Positions 8,751 to 16,393 of a stretch of DNA of 64,000 bases are shown here, piece by piece; positions within the stretch are counted from its first letter, which is position 1, and each line of letters opens with the position of its first letter. The translations under genes were made by a program, and so were the position numbers. Source of the DNA: Mucilaginibacter mali (GTDB lineage Bacteria > Bacteroidota > Bacteroidia > Sphingobacteriales > Sphingobacteriaceae); NCBI RefSeq assembly GCF_013283875.1, contig NZ_CP054139.1, forward strand, positions 2,976,001 to 3,040,000, given 5' to 3'. The notes under the pieces are model-generated. The model did no database searches. It was not told where the DNA came from and was given only the letters and a program-made list of their open reading frames with translations.

Positions 8751-10670
8751 ATGAAAAATAGATTATATATATTATTACTTGCGCTAATGGTGCCGTTCGC
8801 GTCGTGCAAGAAAAACCTCGACGTCCCGCCGTTGAACATTATTACCGATAAGGACGTGTTTGGCAGTGTGAGCGGTATCGACGCCTATATGTCGCGCATT
8901 TACCTGCAAATGCCTATCGAGGATTTTAAATACCAGTCAACCACCGGTTTCAAGGCATTCTTCGCGGGTTCGGCCTCGGCCAATACCGGCGAAGCCATCA
9001 GTCGCGACGTGGGTAACTCAACCGAAACCTTCAACTACTGGGCCGATGCCTACGCGCTGATCCGTGATTGTAATTATTTTATGGAGACCCTACCTACCTA
9101 TGCCGGCAATTTCAGTGCCGTACAGGTGGCTAACTGGCAGGGCGAAGCCCGTTATATCCGCGCGGTTACCTACTTCGCGCTGGTAAAACGATATGGCGGT
9201 GTACCACTGGTGGATAAGGTTTTAACCAAACCCGGCGAAACCATCGACGATATTGTTGCTGAAATAGAACAATTCAAGATCCCCCGTTCGTCTGAGCAAG
9301 CCGGTTATGATTTTATAGGCACCGATCTTGATTTTGCCTACACCAATTTGCCTGCAACCAATGTAAAAGGCCGCGCTACTAAATATGCTGCCGCAGCCTT
9401 AAAATCGCGGGTGATGCTTTACGCTGGCACCATCGCTAAATATAATACCATCAACCTTACCGGCGGCGGCGCGCAGGTATGCGGTATCCCGGCAACAAAG
9501 GCTAACGATTACTTTAAAGCTGCTTATGATGCGGCTACTTTGTTAGACGGTAAATTCTCGTTGTATAAAACCTTATGGTCTGCTACAGATAAAGCAGCCC
9601 AGGCCAATAACTTCGCGCAACTGTTTTTAGATGTTAACAGTGCCGAAAATATCTTCGTACGCCAATACAAATATCCCGATGCCGACCACTGGTACGATAA
9701 CAACCAGATCCCCCACCAAATGTGGAACGGCACCTATTCGGCCGAGACCTGCCCTACCCTTGACTTTGTGGAGATGTACGAGGGCCTGCCGACCAATCCC
9801 AACGGCACATTCCAATCGTTGGATGCCGCCGGCCATTATATTATGTATACCAACCCCGGCGATCCCTTCGCTAATATCGAACCGCGCGCTAAAGGCACCA
9901 TCCTGTTCCCCGGCGACGCGTTTAAAGGCCAGATCATTGATTTGCGCCGTGGTATTTATACCGGCAGCACAACCGCTGGTTTAAACAAATTGGTTCCGGC
10001 TACCGGCCCAGCTCAATATCCTGCGGCTCCGCTTATTCTTTCTTCGGCTACCGATGTACCTGCTCCGGTTGATATCGGCGGCGGCAAAACAATGAACCCG
10101 GCCGGATCAAGTGGTTATTTTACCAGTACCGGTACCGCGGGTTGTATCTCCGGTTTCACCATCCGCAAATACTTAGACCCGACCAAAGCTACTACCGACC
10201 TGGCCAACAACCGTTCGGACCAGGCTTGGATAGAGTTACGTTATGCCGAAGTATTGCTTAACCGTGCCGAAGCCGCCATTGAGTTATTTACCGCGGGCCA
10301 GGGCGCTAATTATCAAACCCAGGCTTTAGCCGATATCAATGCCATTCGCGATCGTGCTGGCGCTACCTTAGCTACTACCGCTACTTTAAACATTGCCGCC
10401 GTGCGCAAGGAAAGAAGAAAAGAACTGGCGTTTGAAAACAAAACCTGGTTCGATCTGCGCAGATGGCGCATTGCCGATACCGAAATGAATAACCGTTACT
10501 GGCGCATACTTAACCAATTTTATGTAAAGGATGCCGCTAAATATATTTATGACGACAGGCAGGACGAGCGCAACACGCTGTACACCTTCGACCCAAGATG
10601 GTATTACGAGGCTATCCCAGGCGCGGTTATCAGCAAAAGCCCTAACATAGTTCAAAACCCCGGATATTAA
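8751..10670 (+). CDS. SusD/RagB-family surface glycan-binding lipoprotein
   Basis: The 639-residue product begins with a lipoprotein signal, with a lipobox ending in PFASC so that C19 is the lipidated cysteine. A SusD fold follows, with motifs such as EARYIRAVTYFALVKRYGGVP and the C-terminal WIELRYAEVLLNRAEA and RRKELAFENKTWFDLRRW segments. SusD proteins sit on the SusC barrel at the cell surface and bind glycan. The gene lies 11 bases after SusC, preceded by AAGGAA as a possible ribosome site, and 11 bases before the next gene. At 639 residues it is somewhat longer than a typical SusD (500-600). Confidence 0.95.
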   Translation: MKNRLYILLLALMVPFASCKKNLDVPPLNIITDKDVFGSVSGIDAYMSRIYLQMPIEDFKYQSTTGFKAFFAGSASANTGEAISRDVGNSTETFNYWADAYALIRDCNYFMETLPTYAGNFSAVQVANWQGEARYIRAVTYFALVKRYGGVPLVDKVLTKPGETIDDIVAEIEQFKIPRSSEQAGYDFIGTDLDFAYTNLPATNVKGRATKYAAAALKSRVMLYAGTIAKYNTINLTGGGAQVCGIPATKANDYFKAAYDAATLLDGKFSLYKTLWSATDKAAQANNFAQLFLDVNSAENIFVRQYKYPDADHWYDNNQIPHQMWNGTYSAETCPTLDFVEMYEGLPTNPNGTFQSLDAAGHYIMYTNPGDPFANIEPRAKGTILFPGDAFKGQIIDLRRGIYTGSTTAGLNKLVPATGPAQYPAAPLILSSATDVPAPVDIGGGKTMNPAGSSGYFTSTGTAGCISGFTIRKYLDPTKATTDLANNRSDQAWIELRYAEVLLNRAEAAIELFTAGQGANYQTQALADINAIRDRAGATLATTATLNIAAVRKERRKELAFENKTWFDLRRWRIADTEMNNRYWRILNQFYVKDAAKYIYDDRQDERNTLYTFDPRWYYEAIPGAVISKSPNIVQNPGY

Positions 10671-10681
10671 AATATAAAGCG

Positions 10682-11449
10682 ATGAAACGATTAATAAATA
10701 CGATAGCATTGGGCCTGGCTATAATTGCCGCAAGCTCGTGTACCAAGGTAGATAACTATGCCGGTCCCGATCAGACCCTGCAGGGAACTGTAACCGACAG
10801 CGGCACCGGCCTGCCCATACAAGGCGAAATTGGCGATGGCGCCAACAGCACCCGCATTAAGTTGCTGGAAAGCAGCTGGAGTGCCAATCCTACCGCGCAA
10901 TATTTGGGCGTACACCAGGATGGTACTTATATCAATACCAAAATATTTAAAGCTACCTATAAAATGACTGCCGAAGGCCCTTTTGTACCGATGGTGCAAA
11001 CCACACCGGCTGTAGATCAAACCCAAACTGTGAATGTTGACGGCGGTACCACTACGGTAAATTTTAGCGTAGAGCCCTTACTGCGTTTAGCCTGGGTTGG
11101 CCAGCCGGTAATTAATGCCGATGGTACGCTTTCGGTACAGGTTAAGGTAACGCGCGGCACCGCTAACGCCCTGTTTCAGCAGGCTGTAACCGAGATCTGG
11201 TTGTTTGTTAACTCGAGCCAGTATGTGGGCAATAATATTAACGATGCAGCCAAAACCGGCAAATACACCGGCGATCTTAACGCTGCCGTAGCCAATGGCA
11301 CCACCATTACCCTAACCACAGGTAACGGTGTATTACCAGCAGGTGTATTATCAACTGCACGTGATTATTACATCCGTGTTGGCGCCCGCACCAGTTACAA
11401 CTTAAAGCAATACAACTATACCGACGTAAGGAAGGTTGTTGTTCCGTAA
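10682..11449 (+). CDS. DUF3823-like SusCD-associated lipoprotein
   Basis: This 255-residue protein has a lipoprotein signal with the lipidated cysteine at C20 (AASSC). The segment LQGTVTDSGTGLPIQGEIG that follows is typical of the DUF3823 N-terminal domain, a beta-sandwich. A second beta-rich half ends in SYNLKQYNYTDVRKV. DUF3823 proteins are commonly the third gene after susC-susD and are thought to be surface lipoproteins that help bind glycan, though their exact role is not established. A terminator-like hairpin belonging to the adjacent insertion sequence lies 25 bases after the stop, so the IS may now end the transcript here. Confidence 0.82.
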   Translation: MKRLINTIALGLAIIAASSCTKVDNYAGPDQTLQGTVTDSGTGLPIQGEIGDGANSTRIKLLESSWSANPTAQYLGVHQDGTYINTKIFKATYKMTAEGPFVPMVQTTPAVDQTQTVNVDGGTTTVNFSVEPLLRLAWVGQPVINADGTLSVQVKVTRGTANALFQQAVTEIWLFVNSSQYVGNNINDAAKTGKYTGDLNAAVANGTTITLTTGNGVLPAGVLSTARDYYIRVGARTSYNLKQYNYTDVRKVVVP

Positions 11450-11474
11450 TTTATAAAACGCAAATAAAAAGAGG

Positions 11475-11507
11475 CCGTCTCATAAGTCAATTATGAGGCG
11501 GTTTTTT
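11475..11507 (+). terminator. Hairpin terminator at the left IS end
   Basis: An 11-base-pair stem (11475-11485 with 11491-11501, one G-T pair) and a 5-base loop are followed by TTTTTT at 11502-11507. It could end the SusCD-DUF3823 transcript and also insulate the IS from readthrough. Confidence 0.65.
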
Positions 11508-11615
11508 CGTTGATGCCGATTTAGATGAGTTATTAGGAAAGCGGGACTGTATCAGCCTGCTTTCGATTTTTTTGAGTTGGTTCAGGTGTTTTTATCGGAT
11601 AAAAAGCCTTTTTTA

Positions 11616-13142
11616 TCAGGCTTTCCACTTTCTGAGGTTATGTGCGATGGATAATAACCCTATTTCGACCTCGGTTTTGGACATTCCCTTCAGCAGGAAT
11701 CGCCTGAAGCCGTGATTATGCTTCAGGTTGGCGAACACCGGTTCGACATCTGCGGGCCGTCGCTTTCGGTATTTGATGCCCTGTTCGGTATTCAATCTTT
11801 CTTTCGCTATCTGCTTGTGTATTCTAAGGCTGTGGTTGATCTCCACCACGCGGTTACCGGCTGCTTGGTGACAAACGCCCCGCATGGGGCAGTTTTCACA
11901 ATTCTGCGCCTGATAGCGGCTGATCAGTTGCACATAGCCGGATGTGGTGACCCGCTGCCCGGTGCCGATATGCTGCATGTGTTGTCCCATCGGACATACC
12001 AGGTAATCTTCCTGTTCATTATAGTGCAAACTGTCATTACCGAATGCTTTGATGCCTTTATTTTGTTCCTGGTCGAACGTGTTGTATTTGATATAAGCTT
12101 CAATGCCTTTTTGCTGTAATACGCCATAGTTCTCGTCCGAACCGTAGCCCGCATCGGCCACTACCGCTTTTGGAAGTGCATGATATAAAGTTTCGTATTG
12201 TTCGATGTGTGATGGAAGGGTCTGGTAATCGGTTGTGGTTTGGTGCAGGCTATAGTTCAAGATGAACTGCTCCTGGGTGGAGATCTGCAGATTGTATCCG
12301 GGTTTAAGCTGCCCGTTCAGCATAGGGTCTTCTTTCATCCGCATGAAGGTGGCACCCGGGTCGGTCTTCGAAAAGCTGTTGCGACCGCCTAACAGCTTTT
12401 CCTGCTCGTCATACCGGGCCAGGTTCTCCGGCCAGTGCTTTTTGGCATAGTTCAGCTTCTGCCTTACTTTCTTATCGACATCTTCCTTATCGTCCAGGGC
12501 GGCGTTGATCTTTGAGATCGTTTCTTTTACTTTTTCCGGGTTGATCTCGCTGTATTCCAGCGGTGCGGTGTCTTTAAGTTCTTCGGCAGCGATGGTTTGC
12601 GCATAACTCCACAGTTCATCCAATTGGGCTTTCATCTTCTCCTTGCTGTTCTTAATGCTTTTGCCCCATACAAAAGTGTACTTGTTCGCTACCGATTCGA
12701 TCTTGGTACCATCGGTAAAAACAGCTTCTTTCAGCGAGACGATACCTTCCTGCTGTAATAACAATACGATCTGTGAGAAGATCTCCTTTAAAACACCCGA
12801 CAGCTTCTCGCTCCGGAAACGGTTGATGGTATTGTGATCAGGCTTTTTCATGCCTAAAAGCCACATGAAATGTACATTCTGCGCGGCCTGGTCTTCCAAC
12901 TTCCGTGAAGAATACGTGTTGGTCAGATAACCGTAGATCAGCAGCTTGAGCATCAGCCGCGGATGAAAGCTGGATGCCCCGCCGCCTTTATACTTGCGGT
13001 TAATCGGTTTAACATCTACCTGATCGACCACCTTCGATACAATACGTACCGGATGACCCTGCGGTACCAGTTCCTCCAGTTTATACGGTAAAAAGGTTAA
13101 CTGGTCAGGATCATATTCCTTAAAGACTACTTTTCCTCCCAT
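11616..13142 (-). CDS. IS1182-family transposase (DDE type)
   Basis: The 508-residue protein starts with the DUF772-type N-terminal domain (FLPYKLEELVPQGHPVR, then HPRLMLKLLIYGYLTNTYSSRKLE). A DDE nuclease core follows: the first Asp in FTDGTKIESVANKY, the second in VVADAGYGSDENYG, and the C-terminal Glu near RRPADVEPVFANLKHNHG. A cysteine cluster (NCENCPMRGVCH), often seen in this group, lies between. The frame is intact and lies inside matching terminal repeats, so the element may still be active. It has no role in glycan use. Confidence 0.93.
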   Translation of the reverse strand: MGGKVVFKEYDPDQLTFLPYKLEELVPQGHPVRIVSKVVDQVDVKPINRKYKGGGASSFHPRLMLKLLIYGYLTNTYSSRKLEDQAAQNVHFMWLLGMKKPDHNTINRFRSEKLSGVLKEIFSQIVLLLQQEGIVSLKEAVFTDGTKIESVANKYTFVWGKSIKNSKEKMKAQLDELWSYAQTIAAEELKDTAPLEYSEINPEKVKETISKINAALDDKEDVDKKVRQKLNYAKKHWPENLARYDEQEKLLGGRNSFSKTDPGATFMRMKEDPMLNGQLKPGYNLQISTQEQFILNYSLHQTTTDYQTLPSHIEQYETLYHALPKAVVADAGYGSDENYGVLQQKGIEAYIKYNTFDQEQNKGIKAFGNDSLHYNEQEDYLVCPMGQHMQHIGTGQRVTTSGYVQLISRYQAQNCENCPMRGVCHQAAGNRVVEINHSLRIHKQIAKERLNTEQGIKYRKRRPADVEPVFANLKHNHGFRRFLLKGMSKTEVEIGLLSIAHNLRKWKA

Positions 13143-13177
13143 GCCTTTAAGTTACTGAAAATTACGCTCAAAAACAA

Positions 13178-13216
13178 AGAGGCTGCCTCGCTTTTGAGAC
13201 AGCCTCTTGTTTTTTA
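13178..13216. terminator. Hairpin terminator at the right IS end
   Basis: AGAGGCTGCCTC (13178-13189) pairs with GAGACAGCCTCT (13196-13207) with one wobble, a 6-base loop, and a T-rich tail (TGTTTTTTATT). The right terminal repeat of the IS is part of this hairpin. It would block readthrough towards the GH38 gene. Confidence 0.55.
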
Positions 13217-13252
13217 TTCTCTTTTCATCATTTACCTCTTTATCTATATCCT

Positions 13253-16138
13253 ATGAGATCTGCAAAACAGGTGTTTTCCGGCACGTTATTTCTTTTATTT
13301 ATTGTTATTATAAACGGCGCGATGGGTCAAACTACGGCATCATTCACCTGCAAGATCCGCCCCTGGTACAAGCATCGCAAGGATGGTAAACCCGGCCGGG
13401 AGATCACCCTGCTTTTTAAAGGTGCCAAACTAAACGGGCCGGCAACGATCAGGTTAGAATGCAATGGCATTAAAGAAGAAAACCATATTGATAATATAAG
13501 CGGCATGGACAGCCTTGCCCTGCTGTTACCTGACGGCGCCGGTGTTAAAACTGAATGCCAGGCGCGCATTGCGGTCATCACCAAAACCAACGGGCTTTAT
13601 CAAACGGTAATGGTGCCCGTGCAAAGGCAGTGGACGGTGTACGTTTACCCGCATTCGCACGTGGATATCGGCTACACCAACACGCAGGAATTTGTGCGCA
13701 AACTACATATGCGCAATATTGATGTGGCTATGGATATCGCCCGCAAAACGCAGAACTACCCCGCAGGTTCCCGCTTTGTATGGAACCCCGAAGCCGATTG
13801 GGTAACCGAAAACTACCTGAAGGAAGCGTCCCCTGAAAAACGGAAGGTTTTTATAGATGCTGTAAAAAAGGGCTGGATAAGCCTTGACGGCGATTACGGC
13901 AATATCAACACCAGCACTTGCAGCGATGAGGAACTATTGCGCCTTTTCCATAGCAAGTACCAGATCGAAAAAACAACCGGCACATCCATTAAAACCATGG
14001 TGCAGATGGACGTGGCCGGCATATCCTGGGGTGTAACGCAGGCGGCTTATCAAAATGGTATCCACGGGGTGTTCCTGTATCCCAACATCGGTACGGTGCG
14101 TCGCCCCTGGGAGCACCGCCCTTTTTACTGGGTAGCGCCCAATGGGAAATCGAAAGTGTTTTTTCTACAGGCCCTGCCCTACGGTTTTGGCTATAACATC
14201 AAAGGATCTAAAATCGGTTTGGGCAAAGTGCAGGGCCATAACCCGGCATTAGACCGCATCACTACCGGTCATCCTACCGAAAATTTTATCGATCCACTGA
14301 TATTTGACGAGACTGCGCAACTGGAACGCGAACGTCTCCCCTACGATATCTTTGTGCTGCCGTGGGCCTTAGCCGATAACGCCCTGATAGATGCCGACCT
14401 GCCCGATGCCGTGAAGTTATGGAACGAAAAATATGCTTATCCGAAAGTGATCATCTCTGGCTCGCAGCGCATTATGGACGATTACGAGAAACGCTATGGC
14501 AACATCCTGCCCCAAATAAAAGGCGATTACAGCGAATACTGGACCGACGGATTGGGTTCGGATGCGAGGCGCATCAGCGAATATCGCGTAGCAAAGGAAA
14601 ATTTAGTACAGGTAGAGACCGCCTGGAGCATGCTCAACCCTAACCGCCCTGTCCCGCGTAAAGCCATAGATACCGCATGGCAAAACAGCCTGCTGGGTGC
14701 CGAGCACACCTGGGGCTACCAGGACCCGAAAGCAGCCTTGGCCAAACAAATAGAACAAACTAAAGCCAGATTTTTTGAGAATGCCTACAAAAGCAGCAAG
14801 GACCTGCTGAAAGCAACCTTCAACCCAATCTCCAAAATATCTACCAATAAGGTGGCTATCTTCAATACGCTATCCTGGGACAGAAGCGGCTTGATCACAC
14901 TCAACCCGGAACAAAGCCAAAACGGCGACCGCGTGCTGGACGATACAGGCAAGGAGGTACCATCGCAAAAACTAAGCAACGGTCAATTGGTATTTTTAAG
15001 TAATAAGATACCGGCATTAGGTTCAAAAACGTATACCATAGCGCAAGGGGCTCCGGCTAAACTGGCGGGGAATTTAATGCATGGTAATACCATTAGCAAC
15101 AACCTGATTTCGGTAGCTATTGATAGCAAAACAGGCGACATCAGCAGTTTTATTGATGAAACCACCGGTCATGAATACGTGGACAAGTCATCGGACTATA
15201 ACCTGAACAGTTATCGCTATTTGTTAGGTTCGGATAGCGCGGATAAGGCGGGGAAGCCTAAGAATATCAAAATCCAGATCAAAGAAAACGGCCCGCTGGT
15301 AACATCAATACTGATCATATCCGAAGCACCGGGCGTAAACTGGCTAAACCGGGAAATACGTGTGGTAGCAGGGCAACCCTGGCTGGATATCATTAATTCG
15401 TTTGATAAGATCAGCACCCAAACCAAAGAAGGTATTCATTTCGGTTTTGCTTTTGATATACCGGATGGTACCATGCGTTTGGATATCCCATGGGGCGTAA
15501 TGATCCCCGAAGCTGACCAGTTACCCGCCGGCAACCGCAGCTGGCTGAGCATACAGCACTGGGCCGATATATCCAACAGTACGAACGGCATTACCTGGAC
15601 GGCCATCGAAGCGCCACTGGTGGAGATCGGCAATATGTCGGTTAACCTGCGCGGCGGCGCGCATGGTAGTCAAAATTGGTACAAGCATCTGGATAAAAGC
15701 CAAACCCTGTTCTCCTGGGTGCTCAACAATCACTGGGGTACCAATTTCCCCTTAGAACAAGGCGGCGTGATGACCATGCATTACGGCCTGCTTCCCCATG
15801 GTGCTTATGATGCCACCACAGCCAATCGTTTCGGCCTGGAACAAAACCGGCCTTTGATAGCTATTCCTGTTGATAGATCGCCAGTAGTGAATACCCCGGT
15901 CAAGATAGGCAACCCGAATGTATTTATATCTGTTTTAAAACAGAGTGATGATGGTAAAGGCATGGTACTGCGGTTACGTTCGGTATCAGGCAAAGCAGAA
16001 AAAGTAATGCTGAGCTGGCCTGATGGCAAGCCGCGTAAATTATTTAGTTGTATGGCTGATGAGAAGCCGCTGAAAGCTGCTACCGGCAATGAGGAGGTTT
16101 TGCCTTATGGGGCGCTGAGTTATTATTTTGAGAAATAA
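13253..16138 (+). CDS. GH38-family alpha-mannosidase, secreted
   Basis: The 961-residue product has a signal peptide (hydrophobic LFLLFIVIING, ending near AMGQ, residue 26). A GH38-type catalytic domain follows, with the zinc-site motif PHSHVDIGYT (H136, D138), WNPEADWVTENYL and VQMDVAGISWG (D253, expected nucleophile). C-terminal beta domains match the GH38 middle and C-terminal regions. The enzyme would hydrolyse alpha-mannosides in the periplasm or outside. It points the same way as the SusCD operon but is separated from it by the IS, so it may have been part of that operon originally. Related DUF5054 proteins share the first motif, leaving some doubt about exact family. Confidence 0.82.
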   Translation: MRSAKQVFSGTLFLLFIVIINGAMGQTTASFTCKIRPWYKHRKDGKPGREITLLFKGAKLNGPATIRLECNGIKEENHIDNISGMDSLALLLPDGAGVKTECQARIAVITKTNGLYQTVMVPVQRQWTVYVYPHSHVDIGYTNTQEFVRKLHMRNIDVAMDIARKTQNYPAGSRFVWNPEADWVTENYLKEASPEKRKVFIDAVKKGWISLDGDYGNINTSTCSDEELLRLFHSKYQIEKTTGTSIKTMVQMDVAGISWGVTQAAYQNGIHGVFLYPNIGTVRRPWEHRPFYWVAPNGKSKVFFLQALPYGFGYNIKGSKIGLGKVQGHNPALDRITTGHPTENFIDPLIFDETAQLERERLPYDIFVLPWALADNALIDADLPDAVKLWNEKYAYPKVIISGSQRIMDDYEKRYGNILPQIKGDYSEYWTDGLGSDARRISEYRVAKENLVQVETAWSMLNPNRPVPRKAIDTAWQNSLLGAEHTWGYQDPKAALAKQIEQTKARFFENAYKSSKDLLKATFNPISKISTNKVAIFNTLSWDRSGLITLNPEQSQNGDRVLDDTGKEVPSQKLSNGQLVFLSNKIPALGSKTYTIAQGAPAKLAGNLMHGNTISNNLISVAIDSKTGDISSFIDETTGHEYVDKSSDYNLNSYRYLLGSDSADKAGKPKNIKIQIKENGPLVTSILIISEAPGVNWLNREIRVVAGQPWLDIINSFDKISTQTKEGIHFGFAFDIPDGTMRLDIPWGVMIPEADQLPAGNRSWLSIQHWADISNSTNGITWTAIEAPLVEIGNMSVNLRGGAHGSQNWYKHLDKSQTLFSWVLNNHWGTNFPLEQGGVMTMHYGLLPHGAYDATTANRFGLEQNRPLIAIPVDRSPVVNTPVKIGNPNVFISVLKQSDDGKGMVLRLRSVSGKAEKVMLSWPDGKPRKLFSCMADEKPLKAATGNEEVLPYGALSYYFEK

Positions 16139-16150
16139 ACCTACCATAAC

Positions 16151-16385
16151 GTCATCGTGAGCGATAGCGAACGATCCCCGATCAGCAGAGCAACTCTGCA
16201 CAGTTTGGGGTTCTTCGCTATCGCTACCCATGACATGTTTGTTTTTCCGCTGAAGCCTCACCCTGCCCTCTCCAGAGGAGAGGGTTCCAAAGTCTCCCCC
16301 TTTGGGGGAGATTTAGAGGGGGCTTTCATCAGCATGTCATAAAAACCATTAGAGGTCGCCGGGATTATATCGCTCAGAATGACGG
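16151..16385. repeat. Cluster of intergenic palindromic repeats
   Basis: The gap between two convergent genes is packed with hairpins. AGCGATAGCGAA (16160-16171) pairs perfectly with 16214-16225. GCAGAG/CTCTGC pair at 16185-16199, CCCTCTCC/GGAGAGGG at 16266-16284, and CTCCCCC/GGGGGAG at 16294-16310. The last two families recur near 61977-62404. These look like dispersed REP-like units of the genome. One or more may also serve as a bidirectional terminator for the convergent glycosidase genes. Confidence 0.7.
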
Positions 16386-16393
16386 TTTAGTTG

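Larger units (their letters stand above)
11470..13207 (-). mobile_element. IS1182-like insertion sequence
   Basis: The element carries one transposase gene on the minus strand. Its ends are imperfect inverted repeats: AGAGGCCGTCTCATAAGT at 11470-11487 and the complement of 13190-13207, AGAGGCTGTCTCAAAAGC (15 of 18 matches). Both ends also form terminator-like hairpins. I see no clear target-site duplication. It lies between the SusCD-DUF3823 genes and the GH38 gene, all of which point the other way. Confidence 0.82.
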
